A stretch of DNA of 59,054 bases from Chloroflexota bacterium (GTDB taxonomy: Bacteria > Chloroflexota > Dehalococcoidia > Lucifugimonadales > JADFKI01), in assembly GCA_009840355.1 (NCBI GenBank), contig VXNZ01000054.1, positions 1 to 59,054 of the forward strand, written 5' to 3'. Shown piece after piece: positions 1 through 8,627 of this stretch. The translations under genes and the position numbers were made by a program. Numbering within the stretch: position 1 is the first letter of the stretch; every line of letters begins with the position of its first letter. Under the pieces are notes generated by a model. The model saw nothing but the letters and a program-made list of their open reading frames with translations. It was not told where the DNA came from and ran no database searches.

Positions 1-26
1 CAGTATCTAACCCATTTCTTATACTT

Positions 27-422
27 GTGCCAATATCAGGCGGACTTGGTACTAGTGTCCTTCGCGGCTTCGCAAGGAGAACCACACACTCATCCATCAT
101 CCCTCAGCCTACCAACGGTCTGGGTATCAAATGGATAGCCAGACTGGCGACTCCGGACACCAACCACGATGCTGAGCAGCCGGTCGACGCCTCAGGTCGC
201 AATGGCACGAGACGAGTTCGCAAAGCTGCGACTCCAACGTGCAGGAAGCCCACGCCGTTGCAGACGGCCAGATGGAGGGCGGTACAGAAGGCGAAGTGCA
301 AGGGACTATCCATACGTGGGATCGCCCGGGAGCTGAGCATACACAGAAACACCGTGAGAAAGTACATGAACGCCGAGAGCCCACCAATGTCGCCATCACG
401 GCTGAGGTCTAGGGCCATCTGA
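27..422 (+). pseudogene. transposase helix-turn-helix fragment (ISL3- or IS21-like)
   Basis: Only the last third of this reading frame looks like protein. Residues about 80-118 form a resolvase-type helix-turn-helix with the pattern LSIRGIARELSIHRNTVRKY, used by ISL3 and IS21 transposases to bind their ends. The first 75 residues are low quality and match nothing I recognise, and no catalytic domain follows because the frame stops at 422. Short repeats typical of an IS end come directly after. I read it as the stub of a decayed insertion sequence. The family assignment between ISL3 and IS21 is uncertain. Confidence 0.5.
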
Positions 423-450
423 TCTGATACCATAACCGAGAATGAGTCAG

Positions 451-485
451 TGACATTTATGCTGATCATTTACGCTGACATTTAT
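451..485. repeat. short repeated motif of an IS end
   Basis: TGACATTTAT occurs at 451-460 and again at 476-485, with a related TGATCATTTA between them. Closely spaced copies of a short motif are usual at the termini of IS21-like elements. This probably marks the outer end of the transposase relic at 27-422. No matching opposite end was identified. Confidence 0.45.
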
Positions 486-545
486 CCTGAACAGCGACAC
501 CGTTTACACATAGCAATAGAACATAGGAATCAGTAGGTTGACAAC

Positions 546-1625
546 TTGAGATACGTTCTAACAATAGTTGAGCAATTAGACCGTGCCGCTACTGAACTGG
601 CTACCGATCACCCCATAAACAACCGGCTGGCATTGATATTGATTGACAATGCAACTGAGCTTGTACTTCATCGTCAATGCATCGACCTCTTGGAGATGGA
701 CAATTGGGCATCTAGTGTGTGGAAGGTGCATCAGGCTGTCTCTAAGGGTAATTCACACCACCAGTTCGAGCTCTCTGATGATTCGAAGAAGTCTATGATG
801 ACGAAGAAGCAGCGAGTCGCCGCTGCCGGCAAGTCCTTGCACGGTAAGCTTAAGGTTTTGGGGCAAATGGGGGATCTATCACCGGCGGAACGGCGGTTCA
901 TCTCTGTTGCTCATGATTACAGAAATGAACTATACCATGTCGGCTTAACCCATGATGATATTGTGAGGGCTATCGCCGGACACTACTATTTGCTCTGCTG
1001 CGAGTTGTTTGTTCGGATGGAAAACGTTGGACTTTGGGGGCCCACAATTACTTCAGACGATAGATACACTGAAGTAGCAAAGCGCTATCTTCCTCACCGC
1101 GACGGGCGGGTATTGCCTTTTGGCATTAAGAATGAAGAGCTTGCGCAGAAGCTTCGTTGTGCGCTCCCAGATGGAATCCGAAACCTGGCCACAACACTTG
1201 AAGGAAGTGCCCGGGCCGCAATTAAGGCGCTCATGGACAACTTTGACTTTTTGATCCAAGACAATCCCTTTGGAGCGGACAAGGACAAAGTCTTAGAGCT
1301 TGTACAATGGCAACGAGACCTTACAGAAGCTCAGGAAAACGAAGGTGTTGATGGGTCATGGTTAGATCCAGATTATTGGGCAAGTTATATTCGGGTGGCA
1401 GCAACTTTGGAAGCAACCTGGAAGCACAAACATACTGCGGTTCCAATCCAGAGATGGATGCGTCGCGCAATTGCTGTGGGACAAGCATCTGATCCCCTAA
1501 TCGCTATGGACTTATACCAATCTCTGCGAAATGACATGTCATACCTTGAAGAAGCATTCGAGTCGTCAGCACTTGATCTGGACGGTTGGATCCAGCGTGA
1601 AATCGACAAGGCACGGGGTAAATGA
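546..1625 (+). CDS. HEPN-like protein with an Rx4H motif
   Basis: This is a 359-residue soluble protein I cannot name. An N-terminal helical region (residues about 1-160) ends in DYRNELYHVG, which gives R126 and H131 in the R-x4-H spacing used by HEPN ribonucleases. The preceding helix, with NNRLALILIDNATELVLHR, fits the helical-bundle layout of that superfamily. The C-terminal 200 residues are unassigned. The start is a TTG with a weak upstream AGTAGG, so the true start could differ. It stands alone between IS remnants, with no obvious antitoxin beside it. HEPN proteins are commonly RNases in toxin-antitoxin and phage-defence systems. That role is inferred only from the motif and the surroundings. 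Confidence 0.5.
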   Translation: MRYVLTIVEQLDRAATELATDHPINNRLALILIDNATELVLHRQCIDLLEMDNWASSVWKVHQAVSKGNSHHQFELSDDSKKSMMTKKQRVAAAGKSLHGKLKVLGQMGDLSPAERRFISVAHDYRNELYHVGLTHDDIVRAIAGHYYLLCCELFVRMENVGLWGPTITSDDRYTEVAKRYLPHRDGRVLPFGIKNEELAQKLRCALPDGIRNLATTLEGSARAAIKALMDNFDFLIQDNPFGADKDKVLELVQWQRDLTEAQENEGVDGSWLDPDYWASYIRVAATLEATWKHKHTAVPIQRWMRRAIAVGQASDPLIAMDLYQSLRNDMSYLEEAFESSALDLDGWIQREIDKARGK

Positions 1626-1721
1626 AGGAAGCTGAACGAACTGGGTGTGAATAGAGTGTCCCTTAAAGTATCCGAAGTTTATTCTGGCCGCTCCTGCTGC
1701 CTGTAAACGGCGGAGAGATAA

Positions 1722-3392
1722 TGTGTCTGTCTCATGAGTCGGCGTAATCGTCAGGATGTAGAATGTCGGGAGATTTGGGATTGTGAGGATTGCAGATGCC
1801 GATTCGAGAGATGAGCCGGGATCAGGCCTGGCTGTTACCGCCTACACTTGACGACTTAGTCCCTCCAGTTCATCCGGCACGGTTCGTAGCCGAGTTCGTG
1901 GATGCACTGAACCGCGGCGACTGGGCAGAACTAGGTGTGCAGCCGGACGGAGAGCCACTGGGAGCGCTGGCTTATCATCCCTGTGCCCTGCTGAGCGTTT
2001 GGCTGTACGGATTCATGACCGGCGTGCGCTCCTGCCGGAAACTGGAGACAGCCTGCCGGGATCAGATACCTTACCTTTGGTTGACCGGACGGCAGTATCC
2101 AGCTCACAACACGCTCTGGTGATTTTACAAGAAGCATCGCCAGAGTATGAGAAGGCTGTTCAGGCGCACGGTGCGAACGGCGGTGGCGATGGAGTTGGTG
2201 GATCTGGCAGTGCAGGCTGTGGATGGGACGAAGGTGATCGCCAATGCCGCGTTGATACAAACCTACGACGCCAAGAGGTTGCAGGAACTGATTGAACGGC
2301 TGGAGAGTGCCATCGAGTCTCTGGAGGCTCAGAACGAAGGCGGGGAGGACGGAGTTGTGGCGCGTCTCCCCGAGAAACTGGCGGAGCAGAAAGAACTGCG
2401 GCGGCGCGTCAGGCAGGCGATGAATGACCTGCCAGGTATGGAGCGTCCAAACCGATACAAGCGCCCGGCGCGCATCAACATGACCGACAAGGATGCTAGG
2501 TTGATGAGGACTCGTCAGGGCATTGTGCCAAGCCACAATGCTCAGGCTATGGTATCGCCTGTCGCCACCGATGAGGGAGTAACTGGGATGTTGGTCACCG
2601 CCTCGGACGTGGTGGACGAACCCAATGACACCGCACAACTGACTCAGATGGTGGAACAGGCCGAGGAGATGACCGGCGCGAAGGTGCCGTTGAAGCTGGC
2701 CGACGCCGGTTACTTCGCCGGTAGGCATGTGGCGGAACTGCATCGAAGAGGGCAGCAGGTGGTGATGCCTGACATGGCCCGCCCGACGGACCATCCATAC
2801 CACAAGGACCAGTTCGCATACGATGACGACACCGACAGCTACATCTGCCCCACGGACAGAATCTTCGCTTTTCCGGGATGAAGATCGACAAGACTAAGAA
2901 AGCACGAACATACCGTGTGGCTTCAGGCACAATCTGCCAGGGATGCCCCGCTTTCGGAGGCTGCACCAAGAACGGAAGGTATGGGCGCACTATCGAGATA
3001 GGACAGTACGATACGGCCTTGCGCCGCCACCGTGACTGGATGAAGACAGAAGAAGCGAAGCAAGCGTATCTGCGTCGGTTGCCTCTGATAGAGCCGCTCT
3101 TCGCCATATTAAGAAATCAACTTGGCGCGCGTCAATTCGCACTGCGAGGACTGCCCAACGTGAAAGCCGAATGGAGCATGTTCGCCACGGCCTACAACCT
3201 ACGGACTCTCTGGAAGGTGTGGCGTACCCGGCTCGACACCCGGGTAAACGCCATCTGAGCATTTTATAGAGAGTTTCCATACGTCTGGGCAAATCGGTCA
3301 CGCTACAGCTCCACTCAAGACCTGTCTACTCCGAAATCCCTGATGTCTCGACCGCATATCCGCCAAGCGCAGCACCTTTTGAGACAGACACA
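1722..3392 (+). mobile_element. IS1182-family insertion sequence (decayed)
   Basis: The element is bounded by an inverted repeat: TGTGTCTGTCTCA at 1722-1734 and its exact reverse complement at 3380-3392. Between the ends lies a single transposase reading frame that is broken twice. No target-site duplication was recognised outside the ends. The element is unlikely to move by itself. Confidence 0.75.
1790..3258 (+). pseudogene. IS1182-family transposase, broken by a stop and a frameshift
   Basis: The parts together encode a typical IS1182 transposase (DDE type, cut-and-paste). The N-terminal block contains REMSRDQAWLLPPTLDDLVP, the middle carries the catalytic VDGTKVIANA segment and KLADAGYF, and the C-terminal block contains a zinc-knuckle-like CQGCPAFGGC. 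The first 110 codons end at an in-frame TGA (2120-2122) where the family has an arginine; CGA to TGA would explain it. Reading continues in the same frame to 2881, then needs a shift to continue from about 2878 to 3258. The two lesions make it a pseudogene unless they are sequencing errors. Confidence 0.8.
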
Positions 3393-3831
3393 CTTTTACT
3401 CCGCCCCGGTGGCATGTTTTGCACCGCCCTTGACACGCAGGAGAGCAGTCGGCGCACTATACTGGCAACGCGATCACTATCTAGCAAAGTTGTCATGAAA
3501 TAATCCCTGATGATTCTCGGGCTGTCGTCTATGCGGCCTGTCGTAAAGCACCCCTATGGGGTCAATCGCATCTACTATTATATCCCACCTCAAGCGGGCA
3601 ATTACCACTTCCGGATTCCTTGGACAACATCGTAGACGATAAGTTTTCTCGTCGATGCATGGTCCAGGACGAGAGTGATCTGAAGGAAGAGCGAGACAGT
3701 CCCGGAAACGAGTTAATCGTCGCTCGCGCAAATCACCTTTTCAGATTCGTTCAGAAAGGAGGCGCTAATCCGTGTGAGCCGATTTTGAGAACCGACCCAT
3801 AATCTAGGTAATAGGACGAAACTCCGGTGAC
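3393..3831. other. no gene recognised
   Basis: This stretch lies between the right end of the IS1182 element and the stop codon of the recombinase. A minus-strand frame at 3477-3731 has a faintly protein-like C-terminal part but no start signal or recognisable family, so I do not call it. Confidence 0.5.
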
Positions 3832-4821
3832 TCAACCCGAGCCGTAGAATCTCGCTACCGCCCCGCGTCCAGCCTGCTCGGCGCGAGTGTACCTGGCGGG
3901 CATCGTCGGTGACTGCCATCTACCCGCCGTCATCAGTGCCGGCAATTCCGTCCCACCGCGCGCTAGGTCCTGAGCCATTCCCACGCGGGCTGAATGTCCG
4001 GTAAACCCTTCTCCCAGGCCTGCTGCTTCCGCCGCGGCAGTAACTCTGCGCGCGATCTGATCATCTGAGAGTCCAAAGAGCGAATCGCTGGCGCTCGCAT
4101 CGGTTGGTCTGATGGCCCTCAGCGCTTCCATCGTTGGAGCGGAAACGAATAGTACCGCGCCCTCCCCTTCCGGGTCGGTCTTTGACCGAGCGACCGTCAG
4201 CCTGCCGGTCCCATCGCCTTCCTCAACGAGTTCTCCCCAGGTCAGGCTCTCCGCTTCTGAGCGCCTGAGCATGCCGTCCCGCATCAGCGAGATAAGCGCG
4301 ATGTCGACCAGACCCCTTGCCTGCGCTGTCCCGGTGGTCTCGAGTGAGCCGCCACGCCCGATTCGAGGGGCACAAGCCGTCGCGCGAATTGCGGCTAGGC
4401 TCGCGGCGGTCAGTCCAGCAGCTTGTTTCTGCGCTCTGCCGGCAGCTCTGGTAATTCCACGCATCGTGGCTCGAACGCCCTCGTCCTCAGTGGGGTTAGG
4501 AAGATTGGCCTGGCGATGGACGGAGCCAACAGCAGCTAACCCCATACGGATAGTGCCGGGCTTTCGGCCGTCAGCGGCCCTCTGCGTGATCCAATCGGCA
4601 AGATGAACAGGCTCTGAGGGAAAGACGGGATAGCCGCTGTCACCTGCGAACATTTCCCACTTCCTCCACTGCGATATGTAATTAACACGAGTGGTTGGAG
4701 CGAGAGAATCTTCGAGAGCTTCGGTGATGCGGCGCCTAGCCTCCTCCGACACAGGCACAGGCGAGCCGGTTGTCTGTTGACGTTGTGGGTCAAGACTTTG
4801 AAGCAATTTACAGCAAACCAT
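3832..4821 (-). CDS. tyrosine recombinase / integrase
   Basis: This 329-residue site-specific recombinase has an N-terminal SAM-like core-binding domain (about residues 25-125, with APTTRVNYISQWRKW) and a C-terminal catalytic domain. All the usual catalytic residues are visible: Arg in MLRRSEAESL, Lys in ARSKTD, His-x-x-Arg in GHSARVG, Trp in GRWQSP and the nucleophilic Tyr in ARYTR. It looks intact. The annotated ATG at 4821 directly touches a 36-bp palindrome (4822-4857) with no room for a conventional ribosome site. A GTG start about 22-24 codons further in (VPVSEEARRR) is therefore possible. A related recombinase with the same design lies at 37861-38820, and two relics of the family lie near 51.0 and 55.2 kb. 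Confidence 0.88.
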   Translation of the reverse strand: MVCCKLLQSLDPQRQQTTGSPVPVSEEARRRITEALEDSLAPTTRVNYISQWRKWEMFAGDSGYPVFPSEPVHLADWITQRAADGRKPGTIRMGLAAVGSVHRQANLPNPTEDEGVRATMRGITRAAGRAQKQAAGLTAASLAAIRATACAPRIGRGGSLETTGTAQARGLVDIALISLMRDGMLRRSEAESLTWGELVEEGDGTGRLTVARSKTDPEGEGAVLFVSAPTMEALRAIRPTDASASDSLFGLSDDQIARRVTAAAEAAGLGEGFTGHSARVGMAQDLARGGTELPALMTAGRWQSPTMPARYTRAEQAGRGAVARFYGSG

Positions 4822-4857
4822 CTAAATGCATTATTAATGAAATAATAATGCATTTAG
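4822..4857. repeat. perfect 15-bp inverted repeat with 6-bp centre, candidate crossover site
   Basis: CTAAATGCATTATTA (4822-4836) is followed by ATGAAA and then the exact reverse complement TAATAATGCATTTAG (4843-4857). Arms of this size around a 6-bp spacer match the geometry of Xer/dif-type core sites, where two recombinase monomers bind. It abuts the start of the recombinase gene, so it could serve as the recombination site, as an autoregulatory operator, or both. Confidence 0.75.
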
Positions 4858-5198
4858 CCAAATTCCAAAACCAGTTTGCAGTCCTGTTTCAATCAATCAC
4901 GTCCGCTCTGCCCTACAGATTCCCTCCCGAGGAACTTAATGATGTCGCCGTCCTGCCGGATAAGAAGGCATCCAATGCCTCTACACCGATGACTTCCCAC
5001 TAGGCCGCCCATAGCAGCCAGCCTGCGCTGCCCAATCAACACTCTGAAGCTCAGCTCACACCCCCGATCAAACGTGAGCGACGCATCACCCTCCTGTCGA
5101 TGGACTGATCCCCCTAATGTTATTCGAGTGATACTAACGCATTGGGAGCCAAGATGGAACGTGACGACTCCGTTATGACATCGGATTGAAGCGGTCCG
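4858..5198. other. no gene recognised
   Basis: No supported coding frame or RNA was seen in this stretch between the recombinase palindrome and the DUF4326 gene. The plus-strand frame crossing 4770-5003 overlaps the palindrome and has no family resemblance. Confidence 0.5.
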
Positions 5199-5474
5199 CT
5201 ATGCTGCGTTGACAATTTCGATGTGTAAGTCGGCGTGGCAGGGTTCGTCTTCGCGACACCAACAGCAGACGAAGTCAAAGCCATTCAGTTCTCGGCGCAC
5301 AAAACCCTCGTCGATCCCCAACTCACCTGCGTAAAATGCACATCGGTATTCGGCAATCTGCCCCGCCTTCGTTCCCTCGGTGAAGGGGTTACCTAGCACC
5401 CCTGGGCGGCCCACATACTTTGCGCGAGGAGGCATACGCCAACCCTTGACTCTCCTCCGCCGGATCCTCTCCAT
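5199..5474 (-). CDS. DUF4326 family protein
   Basis: This small protein of 91 residues matches DUF4326. The family hallmark RVKGWRMPP-x-AKYVGRPG-x-LGNPF lies near the N terminus, and the C-terminal CCWCREDEPCHADLH supplies the conserved Cys/His cluster. DUF4326 proteins occur mostly on phages and plasmids and their biochemical role is unknown. I chose the ATG at 5474 because AAGGA lies eight bases upstream. The longer frame to 5561 lacks a ribosome site. It sits just downstream of the partition region. Confidence 0.8.
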   Translation of the reverse strand: MERIRRRRVKGWRMPPRAKYVGRPGVLGNPFTEGTKAGQIAEYRCAFYAGELGIDEGFVRRELNGFDFVCCWCREDEPCHADLHIEIVNAA

Positions 5475-5538
5475 AAAATAGTCCTTATCAATTGATGACA
5501 TCGCAGAAGCGATCGTGCAACTATGGTGGATCACCACC

Positions 5539-5942
5539 TTACCACTGTAGAGGTTAAGCACGATACCACAATACCACTAAACAACCTCACGCCTAAAGCA
5601 CATCACAATGTTCGGAGGAGTCCACCATGCTACTTTTACACGTAACTACTAAACCACTAAACAACCAAGGGCGCATACCACCGTTTTTAAGTACTGTGGC
5701 CAAGTTATCAAGGATAGCCAATTGTCATTAAGCTGAACACTGGCAGTGGCATGGAGACGTGAAGATGTAGATGTGAGCGGAAGTGGGGCTGATGAAGGAA
5801 AGCAGAAATGGGCGGGTAGCGACGAGGAATCCCCAGTTCTGGTCGATGTGGCGACGTGGAACTTCGCCCACAACTATACCACTAAACGACTATACCACTT
5901 TGGAACTATCCTTCTAAGCGACGAATCTTCTAAACGACGACA
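5539..5942. repeat. partition-site-like repeats, downstream cluster
   Basis: This non-coding stretch holds repeated variants of TACCACTAAACAAC: 5572-5585, the longer TACTAAACCACTAAACAAC at 5647-5665, 5877-5890, and partial copies at 5539, 5891 and about 5931. The 19-base form recurs inverted at 6934-6952 on the other side of the parA operon with 17 of 19 bases identical. Such arrays are typical of plasmid centromeres (parS) or of operators bound by the small partition protein. The role is inferred from position and repetition. Confidence 0.6.
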
Positions 5943-5951
5943 GCGTTAAGA

Positions 5952-6233
5952 TCAGGCGACGGGTTCCATTCCGTACTTCTCAAAGAGCAGATTGAGCGCC
6001 TCCGCGATCAACACTGGCCCCAGCTGAGGCCCCGTCCCTGTGTACTGCTGAGCCACTAGAAGATTGAATGCTTGTGACGCTTCTGGAGTGACGCGGAAGT
6101 GCTTGTCGATCAACTTCCGCTTCACCTGCTTTTTCACATCTTCCTGATCTTCCTGTACGTAATCCGGAAGGCCAGTGTGTTCGTTTGCGACGAAGTTCTC
6201 GAACCTGCTCTTCTTCCTGGTTGACTGTACCAT
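5952..6233 (-). CDS. small DNA-binding partition partner (ParB/ParG-like)
   Basis: This small charged protein of 93-94 residues is translated right after the ParA gene: its start overlaps the parA stop (GTG at 6236 or ATG at 6233 against TGA at 6233-6235), with GGAG just upstream. An unstructured, lysine-rich N-terminal half (STRKKSRFENFV, DVKKQVKRKLID) is followed by a helical C-terminal half (TPEASQAFNLLVAQQ, LIAEALNLLFEKYG) that resembles ribbon-helix-helix dimers. In ParF/ParG-type systems such proteins bind centromere repeats and stimulate the ATPase. I do not recognise a precise family. The assignment rests on operon position and the flanking repeats. Confidence 0.65.
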   Translation of the reverse strand: MVQSTRKKSRFENFVANEHTGLPDYVQEDQEDVKKQVKRKLIDKHFRVTPEASQAFNLLVAQQYTGTGPQLGPVLIAEALNLLFEKYGMEPVA

Positions 6234-6916
6234 CACTGTGCTCCTCTAATTTGTTTGGCGATCCAATGCCATGACGAGGTGATTTCGGGACCAGCTTTCC
6301 CGCGCGGCGCATACTCACGACCAGTCTGTCCGTCCCTGAAGCCATCCTGGATTGCGGCCCGCTGAGTTATGACTACGGGGCAGACGGGCAGGTCATAGCC
6401 GGCGAGCGCTGTCGAGGCATCTTCGTTTATCGGCGAGCGGGGCCTGCCCCTGTTGACGACGACACAGCCGGGCACACCGGCGTTTCTGACTATTGCGACC
6501 GTTGTCCCTATCGCCTCCATCTCTGCGAGTGACGGTCCGGATGGAATGACGACGTAATCTGAGACTTCCATTGTGACAATGACAGGCTGCCGAACCGAAG
6601 GCGGCGTGTCTATGAACAAGATGTCTATACCTTCATCTCGGCAAGCCTTGCAAACTTCAACTACCTGTTCGAGGTTGATACTTCCGACGTCATCCAAATC
6701 TGCCTTCAACAGGAATGGTCTGTTGTCGTTGAGCAGCCTAAGTCTCCGTTGCGCCCAAGATACAGCCGTGGCCTGTGGGTCCAGATCCAGCACGGCAACA
6801 GTTCCCATGCCCTGTCGCTCCGCTTCCACGGCCCAGTTGATTGTGAGATGGGTCTTGCCCACGCCTCCCTTTTGGGCGACCACGCCAATTACGTCCATCC
6901 TGCGAATTTCTCCCAT
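6233..6916 (-). CDS. parA: ParA family partition ATPase
   Basis: This 227-residue protein is a classic small ParA/MinD-type ATPase. It has a deviant Walker A motif KGGVGKT (residues 16-22), DLDPQ at about 44-48, and the switch II region LFIDTPPS near residue 100. Such proteins bind ATP and nucleoid DNA and drive segregation of low-copy plasmids or integrated replicons. The lack of an N-terminal helix-turn-helix marks it as the short (type Ib-like) form, which leaves operator binding to the partner encoded immediately downstream. Upstream and downstream non-coding DNA carry inverted copies of the same repeat. Confidence 0.9.
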   Translation of the reverse strand: MGEIRRMDVIGVVAQKGGVGKTHLTINWAVEAERQGMGTVAVLDLDPQATAVSWAQRRLRLLNDNRPFLLKADLDDVGSINLEQVVEVCKACRDEGIDILFIDTPPSVRQPVIVTMEVSDYVVIPSGPSLAEMEAIGTTVAIVRNAGVPGCVVVNRGRPRSPINEDASTALAGYDLPVCPVVITQRAAIQDGFRDGQTGREYAPRGKAGPEITSSWHWIAKQIRGAQ

Positions 6917-6933
6917 ACCACCACGCGACTACC

Positions 6934-7052
6934 GTCGCTTAGTGGTTTAGTATTTCAGTATTTTAGTTTCTTAGTTGTGAAGTGGTTTAGTGATAAAGTT
7001 GGAATGTCGGTAAGGCGTATAGTAGTCACGTGGTAGTGTCGTTAAGTCGCTT
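6934..7052. repeat. partition-site-like repeats, upstream cluster and parA control region
   Basis: The sequence upstream of parA contains inverted copies of the repeat found downstream of the operon: GTCGCTTAGTGGTTTAGTA (6934-6952), AGTGGTTTAGTG (6981-6992) and GTGGTAGTGTCGTTAAGTCG (7030-7049). Read on the minus strand they match the TACTAAACCACTAA core. Their place between parA and its likely promoter suggests a combined centromere and operator. Confidence 0.6.
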
Positions 7053-7064
7053 GAATAATCTTGA

Positions 7065-7219
7065 CTGACGCGCGTCAGCAAGGCAATGAGTTTTGGCACT
7101 TCTTTTCGTTTAATTTGTGATCGAATTACACTGGAATTTGGCCAACTGATAGGCAAACTTGCAATCATACGCATGATGAAGTTACAATTGGACGCGCCTA
7201 AACCTTGCAATTATACGCA
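7065..7219. promoter_or_regulatory. palindrome and direct repeats upstream of the replication operon
   Basis: CTGACGCGCGTCAG at 7065-7078 is a perfect 14-bp palindrome. Two copies of CTTGCAATYATACGCA follow at 7158-7173 and 7204-7219, identical at 15 of 16 positions and 46 bp apart. Both lie upstream of the ATPase-primase-helicase-initiator gene series, so they are plausible operators. No convincing promoter hexamers were identified. Confidence 0.5.
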
Positions 7220-7243
7220 ACTCCGCGTAATGGGATTTGCCTC

Positions 7244-8596
7244 ATGACTCCAGCGACAGTCTATCCTAGGTATGCTGAGCATCGTCTTCTAGAGGCGCTA
7301 GAAGACTCTCCGGTCGTCTTGATTAACGGGCCGCGTCAGTGTGGTAAGACCACGCTTGCTCAGACGATCTGTGCGCCTGAGTATCTTGGGAGTCCCTCCA
7401 GAGAGCGAATTGCCGCCAACATTTCTCACTCTGGCGCGTACAGCATTCGAGGAAAGTACGACTACATCAGTCTGGACGACGACAATTTGCGCGTCGGCGC
7501 ACAAGAGGACCCTGTCGGTTTTGTTGACGACCTCCCAGACAACGTCGTGCTTGATGAGGTCCAGCGAGCACCTGAGTTGTTCACTGCTCTGAAAGTCGCA
7601 GTCGACAGAGATCGGACGCCGGGACGCTTTGTGCTTACCGGTTCGTCCAACATCCTTCTCCTGGAAAGATTGGCCGACTCACTTGCGGGACGTCAAGAGG
7701 TGGTTCGCCTGCATCCTCTTTCTCAAGGAGAGATAGAAGCGGGAGTCACGCATCTCGAAGATACCGTACCGCATGCCGACCCTACAACCGATTTTCTCGG
7801 CAGGATTTTTGGAGATGGGTTCAGAATCAGCAGGTCAGCCCGCCTCGGCAGGCAGCTGTACAGTCGAATAGTCGCGGGCGGATTTCCTCCGGCCCTCGCT
7901 CGCACCGCGGCTCACCGTCGGGCAGCGTGGTGCAGAGCATACGCTGAGGCCCACGTGCAGCGCGATGTGCGAGACATGGCGCGTATCAGGAGTTTAGACG
8001 TCATCCCAAGACTGCTGAACGCAGCGGCTTCCCAGACTGCCAAACTCTACAATCTCTCCGAGCTTGCTGCTCCATTCCAGCTGAGCAGGCAAACGATAGG
8101 CGACTATGTGACACTCCTCGAAAGAGTATTCTTACTGGAAAAGTTGCCACCCTGGCACGGAGGGCGCGGCCAACGACTCCTGAAGACTCCAAAACTCCAT
8201 CTGGGGGACACGGGACTCGGCTGTGCACTGCTGGGACTGGACGAAGAAGCCCTAGCAACCAACCGCGAAGTCAGAAGCAGTCTCCTGGAGACCTTCGTCT
8301 TTCAGGAACTTAGGCGACAGGCGAGCTGGAGCATCAATCCTCACTCGTTCTACTACTACCGGGATAAGGATCAACAGGAAGTAGATATCGTAGTCGAGAG
8401 AGGTTCATTGGCCGTAGCCGGTGTTGACGTTAAGGCCGCTGCGACAGTTGTGTCCTCCGATTTTCGTGGATTGCGGAAGCTCAAGAGAATAGCCGGAAGC
8501 AGATTTACCAATGGCGTGGTGCTATACGACGGTGAAACGGTTACGAGGTTCGGCGACAGACTATACGCTGTACCCATACGGCACCTCTGGAAGTAA
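7244..8596 (+). CDS. AAA_14/DUF4143 ATP-binding protein
   Basis: This 450-residue protein belongs to the common ATPase family that pairs an N-terminal AAA_14 domain with a C-terminal DUF4143 nuclease-like domain. Walker A is GPRQCGKT (residues 29-36) and the Walker B-like acid pair is in VVLDEVQRAP (about 101-110). A winged-helix segment (about 270-300) precedes the C-terminal EVDIVVE/VDVKA motif of a degenerate PD-(D/E)XK fold. The biological role of the family is unknown. I chose the ATG at 7244 because the TTG at 7205 lies inside a direct repeat. It begins a same-strand series with primase, helicase and initiator (gaps of 31, 12 and 43 bp), although it may be cargo rather than a replication factor. 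Confidence 0.82.
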   Translation: MTPATVYPRYAEHRLLEALEDSPVVLINGPRQCGKTTLAQTICAPEYLGSPSRERIAANISHSGAYSIRGKYDYISLDDDNLRVGAQEDPVGFVDDLPDNVVLDEVQRAPELFTALKVAVDRDRTPGRFVLTGSSNILLLERLADSLAGRQEVVRLHPLSQGEIEAGVTHLEDTVPHADPTTDFLGRIFGDGFRISRSARLGRQLYSRIVAGGFPPALARTAAHRRAAWCRAYAEAHVQRDVRDMARIRSLDVIPRLLNAAASQTAKLYNLSELAAPFQLSRQTIGDYVTLLERVFLLEKLPPWHGGRGQRLLKTPKLHLGDTGLGCALLGLDEEALATNREVRSSLLETFVFQELRRQASWSINPHSFYYYRDKDQQEVDIVVERGSLAVAGVDVKAAATVVSSDFRGLRKLKRIAGSRFTNGVVLYDGETVTRFGDRLYAVPIRHLWK

Positions 8597-8627
8597 GCTT
8601 GGACCGATCGGAACTTAAAGGGAGTGA

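Noticed and set aside
2100-2900. Programmed frameshifting or stop readthrough in the IS1182 transposase
   Set aside because: No slippery heptamer or hairpin was seen at either lesion; IS1182 transposases are normally single frames.
3477-3731. Minus-strand frame after the IS1182 element
   Set aside because: Weak similarity impression only in the C-terminal part, no ribosome site; not enough support.
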